DNA from: Micromonospora marina
GTDB taxonomy: Bacteria > Actinomycetota > Actinomycetes > Mycobacteriales > Micromonosporaceae
DNA length: 64,000 nucleotides
Reading direction: 5' to 3'
Assembly (NCBI RefSeq): GCF_900091565.1
Contig: NZ_FMCV01000015.1
Coordinates: forward strand, 62,001 to 126,000
In this document: positions 1 to 9,611 of the stretch, in pieces
Position numbering within the stretch: position 1 is the first letter of the stretch
Layout: every line of letters begins with the position of its first letter
Notes under the pieces: model-generated
What the model saw: only the letters and a program-made list of their open reading frames with translations
Databases searched by the model: none
What the model was told of the DNA's origin: nothing
Position numbers and translations under genes: made by a program

Positions 1-168
1 GAGCGCAGGCCGGGCGTACGCGAGTCGGTGCAGGCCACCCTCGACCTGCTCCGCGGTCTCGGCGTGGCCAACCTGCTCAGCGACGACTCGCCCCGTCGCG
101 CCGCCCTGCTGCACACCTGGAAACGCCAGCTCGCCGCGCTGCTCACCCCCGAGAGCGAGCGGCACTGA
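1..168 (+). CDS. C-terminal fragment, probable TetR-family regulator
   Basis: The window opens inside an open frame whose last 55 residues end at a TGA (166-168). The fragment is helical and rich in Leu, Arg and Ala (for example LLRGLGVANLLSDDSP), with no catalytic motif. Its size and its place just upstream of an acyl-CoA catabolic operon on the same strand fit the C-terminal ligand domain of a TetR-type repressor, which commonly controls such operons. That assignment is inference: the DNA-binding N-terminus lies outside the window. There are 32 bases between its stop and the next start. Confidence 0.4.
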   Translation, partial: ERRPGVRESVQATLDLLRGLGVANLLSDDSPRRAALLHTWKRQLAALLTPESERH

Positions 169-200
169 TCCCTGACGCCCCACCCCCGCCCGGAGGCACA

Positions 201-995
201 ATGGTCGACCTGACAGCCCTGCTCGCGGACCTGGCCGCCGAGTCCGAACAGCTCGACGCGCTCGTCGCGGACCTGCCGCCGGAGGGATGGGAGCGGCCGA
301 CACCGGCCCCGGACTGGACCGTCGCGCACCAGGTCGCGCACCTGGCCTGGACCGACCACGTCGCCTACCTGGCGGCCACCGACGAGTCGGCGTTCTTCGC
401 CTCGGTCACGGCCGCGCCGGACCCGTCGCGCCTGGTCGAGGACGGCGCCGAGTCCTTCCTCGCGCCCCCGCCCGCGCTGCTGGCCCGCTGGCGTTCCGGC
501 CGGTCGGCGCTCGCCGGGGCGCTCACCGCCGTCCCGACCGGGCAGAAGATCCCCTGGTACGGAACCAGCATGTCGCCCACCTCGATGGTGACGGCCCGGC
601 TGATGGAGACGTGGGCGCACGGCGGGGACGTGGCCGACGCGCTGGGCGTCAGCCGTACCCCGACCGCGCGGCTGCGGCACATAGCGCACCTCGGCTTCCG
701 TACCCTCGGGCACGGCTTCTCGGCCCACGGCCGCGACGTGCCCACGGCGCCGGTGCGGGTCGAGCTGGCCGCGCCCGCGGGCGGCGAGGTGTGGGAGTTC
801 GGGCCGGTCGACGCGGCCGACCGGGTGACCGGTCCGGCGCTCGACTTCTGCCTGCTCGTCACGCAGCGCCGGCACCGCGCGGACCTGGCCCTGACCGCCA
901 CCGGGCCGGTGGCCGACGAGTGGCTGGACGTGGCTCAGGCGTTCGCCGGCCCGCCCGGCGGCAAGCGCGGGCCGGCGAACGGAGTTCCCTCATGA
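201..995 (+). CDS. TIGR03084-type metal-binding protein (DinB / mycothiol-dependent isomerase fold)
   Basis: 264 residues. The N-terminal part has the DinB-like / maleylpyruvate-isomerase N-domain pattern with three likely metal ligands: His47 in HQVAHLAWTD, and Glu136 and His140 in METWAHGGD. These match the H-E-H triad of the family, several members of which use mycothiol. The exact reaction is unknown. Members resembling TIGR03084 are found beside acyl-CoA dehydrogenase and carboxylase genes in actinobacteria, as here. The start is supported by GGAGG at 192-196. Its TGA overlaps the ATG of the next gene (ATGA, 992-995), indicating translational coupling within the operon. Confidence 0.75.
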   Translation: MVDLTALLADLAAESEQLDALVADLPPEGWERPTPAPDWTVAHQVAHLAWTDHVAYLAATDESAFFASVTAAPDPSRLVEDGAESFLAPPPALLARWRSGRSALAGALTAVPTGQKIPWYGTSMSPTSMVTARLMETWAHGGDVADALGVSRTPTARLRHIAHLGFRTLGHGFSAHGRDVPTAPVRVELAAPAGGEVWEFGPVDAADRVTGPALDFCLLVTQRRHRADLALTATGPVADEWLDVAQAFAGPPGGKRGPANGVPS

Positions 996-2668
996 GCGTG
1001 CTGCGGATCGGGAACGCGTCGGGCTTCTACGGCGACCGCTTCACCGCCTGGCGGGAGATGCTCGACGGCGGCGAGTTGGACGTGCTGACCGGTGACTACC
1101 TGGCCGAGCTGACCATGCTCATCCTCGGCCGGGACCGGATGCGCGACCCGTCACTCGGTTACGCCAAGACGTTCCTGCGCCAGATGGAGGGCGTGCTCGG
1201 CACCGCAGGGCAGCGCGGCGTCAGGCTGGTCACCAACGCGGGTGGCCTGAACCCGGCGGGGCTGGCCGACGCGATCCGGTCGCTCGCCGACCGGCTCGGC
1301 CTCCAGGTCCGGGTCGGGTACGTCGAGGGCGACGCGATCCAACGCCCGGACGCGCTGACCGCGAACGCCTACCTGGGGGCGTTCGGGATCGCGGCCTGCC
1401 TGGACGCGGGCGCGGACGTGGTGGTCACCGGGCGGGTAACCGACGCCTCGCTTGCGGTCGGCCCGGCGATCGCCCGCTTCGGGTGGACCCGCGACGACCT
1501 CGACGCGCTGGCCGGCGCGACGGTGGCCGGTCACCTGATCGAGTGCGGCGCGCAGGTCACCGGTGGCAACTTCAGCTTCTTCACCGAGTTGCCGGACGGC
1601 GGGCACCGGCCCGGCTTCCCGATCGCCGAACTGCGCGCGGACGGCTCCTCGGTGCTCACCAAGCACCCCGGCACGGGCGGCGCGGTGACAGTCGAGACGG
1701 TCACCGCCCAACTGCTGTACGAGGTGGGCGGGCCGGACTATCTCGGGCCGGACGTGGTGACCCGGCTGGACACGGTACGGCTGGAGCAGGAGGGCCCGGA
1801 CCGGGTACGCGTCTCCGGGGTGCGAGGCACGCCGCCGCCGGACACGCTCAAGGTGGGTGTCAACAACCTGGGCGGCTTCCGCAACTCGATGACGTTCGTG
1901 CTGTGCGGGCTGGACATCCCGGCCAAGGCGGCACTGGTCCGCAGCCAGATCGAGGAGGCGGTCGGCACGGAGGGGCTGGAGTTCACGCTGGCCCGCACCG
2001 ACCACCCGGACACCGGCGACACCGAGGCGGCGAGCGCGCTGCTGCACGTACACCTGCGCGACGGCGACAAGTCGCGGGCCGGGCGGGCGTTCTCGGCGGC
2101 GGCGGTGGAACTGGCGCTGGCCTCCTACCCGGGCTGCACGCTGACCACGCTGCCCGGTGACGCGACGCCGTACGGGGTCTTCACCGCCGACACGATCGCG
2201 CAGGACGTTGTCGAGCACGTCGCGGTGCTGCCCTCCGGCGAGCGGGTGCCGATCTCGCCGCCGACGGTGGCCAGCGGTTTGCAGGGGCCCCCTATACAAC
2301 ACGAGGCGTTAACAAGGGGCCCTTCCTTGCACGGAAGCCGGCGCGGGGCGCTCGGTGAGCTGGTCGGGGCACGGTCGGGCGACAAGGGCGGCGACGCCAA
2401 CCTGGGCGTCTGGGCCCGTACCGACGCGACCTGGCCCTGGCTGCGCGACTGGCTCACCGTGGAGCGGCTGGCGGAGCTGCTGCCGGAGACCGCGGCGCTG
2501 ACCGTCGAGCGGTACGAGCTGCCGAACCTGCGCGCCGTCAACTTCGTGGTCCGGGGACTCCTCGGGCAGGGTGTGGCCGCCTCCACCCGCTTCGACCCCC
2601 AGGCCAAGGCGCTCGGCGAGCTGCTGCGCTCGCGGGTGGTCGACCTTCCGGCGGAGGTTCCGCAATGA
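992..2668 (+). CDS. AtuA-family (acyclic terpene utilization) protein carrying a palindromic-element insertion
   Basis: 558 residues. The DUF1446/AtuA domain covers roughly residues 1-425 (VTNAGGLNP, VTGRVTDASLAVGP, ECGAQVTGGNF) and a small AtuA C-terminal domain follows (GARSGDKGGDANLGVWAR). AtuA belongs to the geranyl/citronellyl-CoA pathway of Pseudomonas, but its biochemical step is unproven. Between the two domains, residues about 430-447 (beginning LQGPPIQHEALTRG) are encoded by a repeat element also found elsewhere in the window. The frame stays open, so the product is probably a full protein with a longer linker. The ATG at 992 overlaps the preceding stop, and a much longer upstream open frame is rejected for that reason. 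The gene ends in ATGA with the next. Confidence 0.8.
   Translation: MSVLRIGNASGFYGDRFTAWREMLDGGELDVLTGDYLAELTMLILGRDRMRDPSLGYAKTFLRQMEGVLGTAGQRGVRLVTNAGGLNPAGLADAIRSLADRLGLQVRVGYVEGDAIQRPDALTANAYLGAFGIAACLDAGADVVVTGRVTDASLAVGPAIARFGWTRDDLDALAGATVAGHLIECGAQVTGGNFSFFTELPDGGHRPGFPIAELRADGSSVLTKHPGTGGAVTVETVTAQLLYEVGGPDYLGPDVVTRLDTVRLEQEGPDRVRVSGVRGTPPPDTLKVGVNNLGGFRNSMTFVLCGLDIPAKAALVRSQIEEAVGTEGLEFTLARTDHPDTGDTEAASALLHVHLRDGDKSRAGRAFSAAAVELALASYPGCTLTTLPGDATPYGVFTADTIAQDVVEHVAVLPSGERVPISPPTVASGLQGPPIQHEALTRGPSLHGSRRGALGELVGARSGDKGGDANLGVWARTDATWPWLRDWLTVERLAELLPETAALTVERYELPNLRAVNFVVRGLLGQGVAASTRFDPQAKALGELLRSRVVDLPAEVPQ
2280..2332 (-). repeat. Palindromic element copy 1, inside the AtuA gene
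   Basis: A bipartite GC-rich element. Read on the minus strand it runs GCAAGGAAGGGCCCCTTG, TTAACGCC, a short spacer, then GGGGGCCCC. It matches the copies at 7085-7140 and 40222-40355 in its AAGGGGCCCCTT-type core and TTAAC flank. It lies in the linker between the two AtuA domains and adds about 18 codons without a stop. Confidence 0.75.
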
Positions 2669-3800
2669 CCATCGTGGACACACCGGAACGCCGGCAACTG
2701 CGCGAGCTGACCCGCTCGTTCGTGAGCCGTGAGGTGCTGCCGCACCTGGCCGACTGGGAGCGGGCGGGCGAGGTGCCCCGGTCGCTGCACGAGACCGCCG
2801 CGAAGATCGGCCTGCTCGGCATCGGCTTCCCGGAGTCGGTCGGCGGCAGCGGCGGCGACCTGCTCGACTCGATCGTGGTCACCGAGGAGATCATCCGCTC
2901 GGGCGGGTCGTCCGGGCTGGTCGCCGCGCTGTTCACACACGGGATCGCGCTGCCGCACATTGTGGAGACGCAGGACGAGGGGCTGATCGACAGGTACGTC
3001 CGGCCCGCGCTCGCCGGGACGATGATCGGTGCGCTGGCGATCACCGAGCCGGACGGCGGCTCGGACGTGGCGGGCATCCGCACCTGCGCGGTACGCGACG
3101 GCGACCACTACGTCGTCAACGGGTCCAAGACGTACATCACCAGCGGGGCCCGCGCCGACTTCGTCACCACTGCTGTCTGCACCGACTTCCCCGGATCGGG
3201 CTCGGTCAGCCTGCTGGTCGTCGACAAGGGCTCGCCCGGGTTCACGGTGGGGCGGCGGCTGGAGAAGCTGGGCTGGCACTGCTCGGACACCGCCGAGCTG
3301 TCCTTCGTCGACGTCCGGGTGCCGGTGAGCAACCGGGTCGGCCCGGAGGACACCGGCTTCCTCGCCATCATGCAGCAGTTCGCCAACGAGCGGCTGTCGC
3401 TCGCCACGCAGGCGTACGCGACCGCGCAGCGCTGCGTGGACCTGGCCGTGCGGTGGTGCCGGGACCGCTCCACGTTCGGCCGCCCGCTCGCCGGGCGCCA
3501 GGTCGTCCGGCACCGGCTGGCCGAGATGCACAGCCGCACCGACGCGGCGCGGGCGTACGTGCACGACGTCGCCGAGCGGGTGGCCGCCGGGCAGCCGGTG
3601 GTGACCGAGGTGGCCATGGCGAAGAACGTCGCGGTGGCCACCTGCGACTGGGTGGTCGACGCGGCGCTGCAACTGCACGGCGGCTTCGGCTACATGCGCG
3701 ACGCCGAGGTGGAGCGGCACTACCGGGACTCCCGTCTGCTCGGCATCGGCGGCGGCACCACCGAGATCATGAACGAGATCATCGCGAAGGGCATGGGCCT

Positions 3801-3804
<4 letters not shown>
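2665..3804 (+). CDS. Acyl-CoA dehydrogenase (AtuD/LCAD-like)
   Basis: 379 residues, the normal length for a soluble FAD-dependent acyl-CoA dehydrogenase, which oxidises acyl-CoA to the trans-2-enoyl-CoA and passes electrons to ETF. Visible motifs are ITEPDGGSDVAGI (flavin/substrate), DRSTFGRPL, LQLHGGFGYM and the C-terminal IGGGTTEI. The C-terminal motif lacks the EGT glutamate of the medium-chain type. Glu242 in FANERLSLA is therefore the probable catalytic base, as in LCAD and isovaleryl-CoA dehydrogenase. In this operon it would make the enoyl-CoA substrate of the carboxylase; a citronellyl- or isovaleryl-CoA-like substrate is inference. ATGA overlap upstream and GTGA overlap downstream. 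Confidence 0.85.
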
Positions 3805-5408
<1,604 letters not shown>

Positions 5409-5410
5409 CC

Positions 5411-5519
5411 CGTGAGCGCGAGGAACGCAGCGAAGCGGAGTCCCGCAGTCGCGAACGAAAGGTGGGCAACCGTGAGCGCGAGGAACGCAGCGAAGCGGAG
5501 TCCCGCAGTCGCGAACGAA
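5411..5519 (+). repeat. Tandem direct repeat, two 49-bp copies at 60-bp period
   Basis: Bases 5411-5459 and 5471-5519 are identical. Each begins CGTGAGCGCGAGGAACGCAG and ends AGTCGCGAACGAA. The pair fills the gap between the carboxylase beta and alpha genes, the only non-overlapping junction in the operon. A degenerate relative in the opposite orientation lies at 45241-45292, also in an operon gap just before a start codon. This looks like an interspersed intergenic repeat that has duplicated locally. It is not a CRISPR array: there are only two units and the spacer is 11 bp. Confidence 0.85.
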
Positions 5520-5536
5520 GGGCAGGCTCAGCGCGC

Positions 5537-7552
5537 ATGATCAACAGACTTCTCGTTGCGAACCGGGGGGAGATCGCCCGCCGGGTCTTCGCCACCTGCC
5601 GCGCCCTCGGCGTGGGCACCGTCGCCGTGCACTCCGACGCGGACGCCGGCGCGCCCTTCGTGGCCGACGCCGACCAGGCCGTACGGCTGCCGGGGAACAC
5701 GCCGGCCGAGACGTACCTGCGCATCGACGCCGTCCTGGACGCGGCCCGGCGCTCCGGCGCGGACGCGGTCCACCCCGGCTACGGGTTCCTGGCCGAGAAC
5801 GCCGAGTTCGCCGCGGCGGTGACCGACGCGGGCCTGACCTGGGTGGGTCCGTCGGCGAAGGCCATCGCCGCGATGGGCGACAAGATGGCCGCCAAGGCGC
5901 TGCTCGCCGACGCGGGCGTGCCGATGCTGCCCACCTGGACCGACCCGGCCGAGGTCACCGCGTTCCCGGTGCTGGTCAAGGCATCGGCGGGCGGCGGTGG
6001 CCGGGGCATGCGGATCGTCCGGGACGCCGCCGGGCTGGCCGAGGCCGTCGCGGGTGCGCGCCGCGAGGCGGCGGCGGCGTTCGGCGACGGCACGGTCTTC
6101 ATCGAGCGGTACGTGGAACGCGGCCGCCACGTCGAGGTGCAGATCTTCGGCGACACCCACGGCGCCGTCGTGGCCCTCGGGGTACGCGACTGCTCGATCC
6201 AGCGCCGCCACCAGAAGATCGTCGAGGAGGCGCCCGGTGTACTGCCCGACGACGTGCGCGCGGCGCTGCACGAGGCGGCGGTGGCGGCCGGGCGGGCTGT
6301 CGACTACGTCGGCGCGGGAACCGTGGAGTTCCTGCTCGCGCCGGACGGGCAGGTGCACTTCCTGGAGATGAACACCCGCCTCCAGGTGGAGCACCCGGTC
6401 ACCGAGCTGACCACCGGGCTGGACCTGGTCCGGCTGCAACTGCTCGTGGCCGAGGGCGAGCCGCTGCCGGTCACCACCACGCCGCCCGCCGACGGCCACG
6501 CCATCGAGGTACGGCTGTGCGCCGAGGACCCGGCCCAGGGTTTCCGTCCGGCCACCGGCACGTTGCACCGGTTCGCGATCCCGGGGGTGGCCGCCGAGTT
6601 CGGCCCGGCCCGTGGGCTGCGCCTGGACTCCGGTGTGGTGGACGGCTCGTCGGTGAGCGTGCACTACGACTCGATGCTGGCGAAGCTCGTCGCCTGGGCG
6701 CCCACCCGCACCGAGGCGGCCCGCGCCCTGGCCGGTGCGCTCGCCCGCGCCGAACTGCACGGCGTGGCCACCAACCGGGACCTGCTGGTCCGGGTGCTGC
6801 GCAGCGCGGAGTTCGCCGCCGTGGACGTGGACACCGGTTTCCTGGACCGGCACCCGGAGGTGTTCGAGCCGCTGCTGCCGGCCGATCAGCTTCCGGTGAC
6901 GGCACTGGCGGCGGCGCTGTCCGGGGCCGCCGCGCGCCGGGCCGCCGCCCCGGTGCTGGCGGGGTTGCCGTCGGGCTGGCGCAACGTGCCGTCCTTCCCG
7001 CAGGTCACCCGCTTCACCGGTCCGGGTGACGAGGAGATCGAGATCCACTACCGCCTAGACCGCACCGGCGGCCTCGCCGAGTGGGGAAGGAAGGGCCCCC
7101 TCTTAACGGATTCGGTAGAGGAAGGGCCCCCTGTTAACACCGACCTGCCGGTGGTCGAGCTGGTGACGGCCACCCCGGACCGCGTGGTGCTCGACGTGGA
7201 CGGGGTGCGGCGGGCTTTCCGCGTACACCGGGTGGGGGCGTCTGTCTTCGTGGACGGCCCGGACGGGGCGGCGAGCCTCACCGAGCTGCCCCGCCTGCCC
7301 CTGCCCACCGCGGAGCAGGCAGCCGGGTCGCTGCTCGCGCCGCTGCCCGGCGCGGTGACCCGGGTGCACGTCGAGGTCGGTCAGCGGGTCGCCGCCGGTG
7401 ACCTGCTGCTGACGCTGGAAGCGATGAAGCTCGAACATCCCGTGCTCGCCCCCGCCGACGGCGTGGTGACGGAGCTGCCGGTGCCGGCCGGCGGCCAGGT
7501 CGAGACGGGTGCCGTACTTGCCGTGGTGGACCCCGAGGAGGACGCGCAGTGA
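5537..7552 (+). CDS. Acyl-CoA carboxylase alpha chain (biotin carboxylase + BCCP) carrying a palindromic-element insertion
   Basis: 671 residues. The biotin carboxylase domain fills residues 1 to about 445 (LLVANRGEIARRVF, KASAGGGGRGMRIV, EMNTRLQVEHPVTE). A middle domain follows, and the C-terminal biotinyl domain carries LEAMKLEHP with biotinyl Lys631. It carboxylates its biotin with ATP and bicarbonate and pairs with the preceding beta chain. Residues about 517-535 (from GRKGPLLTDSVEEGPP) come from a repeat element inserted in frame in the middle region, giving a chain slightly longer than usual. The ATG at 5537 follows the tandem repeat. The stop overlaps the next GTG. Confidence 0.88.
   Translation: MINRLLVANRGEIARRVFATCRALGVGTVAVHSDADAGAPFVADADQAVRLPGNTPAETYLRIDAVLDAARRSGADAVHPGYGFLAENAEFAAAVTDAGLTWVGPSAKAIAAMGDKMAAKALLADAGVPMLPTWTDPAEVTAFPVLVKASAGGGGRGMRIVRDAAGLAEAVAGARREAAAAFGDGTVFIERYVERGRHVEVQIFGDTHGAVVALGVRDCSIQRRHQKIVEEAPGVLPDDVRAALHEAAVAAGRAVDYVGAGTVEFLLAPDGQVHFLEMNTRLQVEHPVTELTTGLDLVRLQLLVAEGEPLPVTTTPPADGHAIEVRLCAEDPAQGFRPATGTLHRFAIPGVAAEFGPARGLRLDSGVVDGSSVSVHYDSMLAKLVAWAPTRTEAARALAGALARAELHGVATNRDLLVRVLRSAEFAAVDVDTGFLDRHPEVFEPLLPADQLPVTALAAALSGAAARRAAAPVLAGLPSGWRNVPSFPQVTRFTGPGDEEIEIHYRLDRTGGLAEWGRKGPLLTDSVEEGPPVNTDLPVVELVTATPDRVVLDVDGVRRAFRVHRVGASVFVDGPDGAASLTELPRLPLPTAEQAAGSLLAPLPGAVTRVHVEVGQRVAAGDLLLTLEAMKLEHPVLAPADGVVTELPVPAGGQVETGAVLAVVDPEEDAQ
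7085..7140 (+). repeat. Palindromic element copy 2, inside the carboxylase alpha gene
   Basis: Two half-units in tandem: GGAAGGAAGGGCCCCCTCTT plus AACG, a spacer ending CGGTAGA, then GGAAGGGCCCCCTGTTAAC. It is almost the exact reverse complement of copy 4 (40300-40355), including the CGGTAGA spacer. The whole element is translated without a stop between the biotin carboxylase and biotinyl regions. Confidence 0.8.
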
Positions 7553-8739
7553 ACTTCGACCTGACCCCCGAACAGGACCAGCTCCGCGACGCCGTACGGG
7601 CGTTGGGCCGCAAGTACGGCCACTCCTACTTCGTCGAGAAGGCCAGGTCCGGCGGGCACACCGACGAGCTGTGGCACGAGGCCGGCCGGCTGGGCTACCT
7701 GGGCGTGAACATCCCCACCGAGTACGGCGGCGGGGGCGGCGGCATCACCGAGCTGGCGCTGGTGTGCGAGGAACTGGCCGCGGCGGGCTGCCCGCTGCTG
7801 CTCCTGGTGGTCTCCCCCGCCATCGCCGCCACCGTGATCAACAAGCACGGCACGGAGGAGCAGCGCAAGAAGCACCTCCCCGGTCTCGCCGACGGCTCCC
7901 AGAAGATCGTCTTCGCGATCACCGAGCCGGACGCGGGCTCGAACTTCCACCGCCTCGCCACCGTGGCTCGCCGCGACGGCGACGACTGGCTGCTCAGCGG
8001 GCGGAAGATCTACATCTCCGGCGTGGACGAGGCCGGGCACGTGCTCGTGGTGGCACGTGTCGGCGTCGAGGACGGCAGTGCCGACTCAGGGGACGCGTCT
8101 CCGCAGAAGCTGAAGCCGGCGCTGTTCATCGTGCCGACCGACGCGCCGGGCCTGGAGAAGTCCAAGCTGGACATGGAGATCCTGTCGCCGGAGAACCAGT
8201 TCCTGCTCTTCCTGGACGACGTCCGGCTCCCCGCCGACGCGCTCGTCGGGGAGTCGCTCGACGCCGGGCTGCCCGCCCTGTTCGCCGGGCTCAACCCGGA
8301 GCGCATCACTGTGGCCGCGATGGGCGCCGGCACCGGCCGGTACGCGATCGAGAGAGCCAGCGACTACACGTCCACCCGCAAGGTGTGGGGCGGGCGTTCG
8401 ATCGGCTCGCACCAGGGCGTCTCGCACCCGCTGGCGCACGCGGCAGTGCAGGTCGAGCTGGCCCGCTTGATGATCCACAAGGCGGCCACGCTCTACGACG
8501 CGGGCCGCGACCTGGAAGCCGGCATCTCCGGCAACATGGCCAAGTACGCGGCGGGCGAGGCCGCCGCGCTCGCCGTCGACACCGCCGTCCAGGTGCTCGG
8601 CGGGGCGGGCATGACCACCGAGTACGGCGTGGCGACGTTGCTCGGCGCGGTACGTGCGGGCCGGATCGCCCCGGTCAGCCGCGAGATGATCCTCAACTTC
8701 GTCGCCCAGCACGTACTCGGTCAGGACAAGTCCTACTGA
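7549..8739 (+). CDS. Acyl-CoA dehydrogenase, last gene of the carboxylase operon
   Basis: 396 residues starting at a GTG that overlaps the preceding stop. Family motifs are FAITEPDAGSNFH, ISGVDEAGHVLVVARVG, VLGGAGMTTEYGV and a C-terminal RIAPVSREMILNF. The family's EGT motif is absent at the C-terminus. Glu251 in LNPERITVA is the likely catalytic base. It probably oxidises a second acyl-CoA intermediate in the same pathway as the dehydrogenase at 2665; the substrate is unknown. No enoyl-CoA hydratase (AtuE/LiuC) is in the operon, so that step must be encoded elsewhere. A strong hairpin follows the stop. Confidence 0.85.
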   Translation: MNFDLTPEQDQLRDAVRALGRKYGHSYFVEKARSGGHTDELWHEAGRLGYLGVNIPTEYGGGGGGITELALVCEELAAAGCPLLLLVVSPAIAATVINKHGTEEQRKKHLPGLADGSQKIVFAITEPDAGSNFHRLATVARRDGDDWLLSGRKIYISGVDEAGHVLVVARVGVEDGSADSGDASPQKLKPALFIVPTDAPGLEKSKLDMEILSPENQFLLFLDDVRLPADALVGESLDAGLPALFAGLNPERITVAAMGAGTGRYAIERASDYTSTRKVWGGRSIGSHQGVSHPLAHAAVQVELARLMIHKAATLYDAGRDLEAGISGNMAKYAAGEAAALAVDTAVQVLGGAGMTTEYGVATLLGAVRAGRIAPVSREMILNFVAQHVLGQDKSY

Positions 8740-8750
8740 TCGGGGTGGGC

Positions 8751-8792
8751 CCCCGGGTACGGCGGGTGCCCGATCACCCGCCGTACCCGGGG
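8751..8792. terminator. Bidirectional terminator
   Basis: A perfect 18-bp stem (8751-8768 with 8775-8792; 5' arm CCCCGGGTACGGCGGGTG) with a 6-nt loop. It lies 11 bp after the acyl-CoA dehydrogenase and just before the end of a small convergent gene. There is no T-run, as is usual at this GC content. Confidence 0.85.
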
Positions 8793-8797
8793 GTCCG

Positions 8798-8995
8798 TCA
8801 GCGGACGGTCAGCGTGCCGACCGCCGGACGCGGCGGCGCCACCGGCGGCAGCCGCTTCGGCTCGCCCCGGCTCGGCTCGCCCGCCCGGGCCAGCTCGCTC
8901 TTCGACGCGTCCGCCCGGCCAGCCGTCGCGTCCGCCCGGAACGGCTGCGCGTCACCGACGCAGACGGCGGCCAGGGATCGGAATGAACGGGGCAT
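8798..8995 (-). CDS. Small hypothetical protein
   Basis: 65 residues from an ATG preceded by GGAAGG at good distance on the minus strand; an upstream in-frame ATG (9049) lacks this. The product is basic and Ala/Pro/Arg-rich, with no recognisable domain, signal peptide or membrane segment. Support comes from the ribosome binding site and from the terminator placed exactly at its 3' end. Codon bias alone could create such a frame at this GC content, so it remains uncertain. Confidence 0.4.
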   Translation of the reverse strand: MPRSFRSLAAVCVGDAQPFRADATAGRADASKSELARAGEPSRGEPKRLPPVAPPRPAVGTLTVR

Positions 8996-9112
8996 GCGGC
9001 TGCCTTCCGTCGGGGAACGGTGCCGTCGAGGAGACCTCGACCCCGCCACTTCGTCGCTACGTGCGACTCCGAAGCGGAGCGTCGCTGACGGGAAGCCGTC
9101 TCATCCCGCCGG

Positions 9113-9140
9113 TTGACAGGTGGACGCGCTGGGCCATGCT
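9113..9140 (+). promoter_or_regulatory. Promoter TTGACA-16-CATGCT
   Basis: TTGACA at 9113-9118 and CATGCT at 9135-9140, with 16 bp between. The -10 ends six bases before the GTG at 9147, so the start point would fall on the start codon and the mRNA would be leaderless. Confidence 0.6.
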
Positions 9141-9146
9141 TGTCGG

Positions 9147-9611
9147 GTGAGATCGTTCCCGAAGCCCGATGCGCGGGCGAAGGCCGTCGTCGCGTCCCTG
9201 GCGACGGTGGCGGCGGTGGTGACCCTCGCCGTGTGGCGTCCGCCCGGCATCCTGTCGGTCGTGCTGGCCCTGGTCTGCGTCCTGCTCGCCATGATCACAG
9301 GAGTGACGGTCACCGCGGCCCGCCAGCCCGGCGGCACCGGCGGGTCCACCCCGCAGACCGAGAGCTGGCCGGCCCCCCACCAGGGGTACGGCGTGGACGC
9401 CGACACGCTGGAGGCGATCGATCCGCGCGCGGTGCGGAACCTGCGCACCCCGGCGGGCCAGCCGATCGACGCGGACACGCTGGAGACGCTGGACCCGCGG
9501 GTCGTCCGCGGCATGCGGGCGACGACAGCGGTGGACGCCGACACGCTGGAGACGCTCGACCCGCGGTCGGTGCGGCAGGGACGGACCGTGAACGGGCTCA
9601 GCGACCGGTGA
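9147..9611 (+). CDS. Membrane protein with three DADTLE-DPR repeats, function unknown
   Basis: 154 residues from GTG 9147, chosen because a promoter -10 box ends six bases upstream. Two hydrophobic segments (about 12-30 and 33-57) precede a soluble tail. The tail carries three near-identical 15-residue repeats at 83-97, 107-121 and 129-143: VDADTLEAIDPRAVR, IDADTLETLDPRVVR and VDADTLETLDPRSVR. I do not recognise the family. The Thr in an acidic context of each repeat could be a phosphorylation site, and a Ser/Thr kinase gene lies convergent with its end overlapping by 14 nt. That link is speculation from position. Confidence 0.65.
   Translation: MRSFPKPDARAKAVVASLATVAAVVTLAVWRPPGILSVVLALVCVLLAMITGVTVTAARQPGGTGGSTPQTESWPAPHQGYGVDADTLEAIDPRAVRNLRTPAGQPIDADTLETLDPRVVRGMRATTAVDADTLETLDPRSVRQGRTVNGLSDR

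Noticed and set aside
287..991. Upstream extension of the AtuA frame by 235 codons
   Set aside because: It lies inside the TIGR03084 gene in another frame and is Arg/Gly/Pro-rich. The ATGA overlap at 992 gives the correct start.
5411..5519. Tandem repeat as a CRISPR array
   Set aside because: There are only two units, an 11-bp spacer and no cas genes, and a degenerate copy lies elsewhere in inverted orientation.
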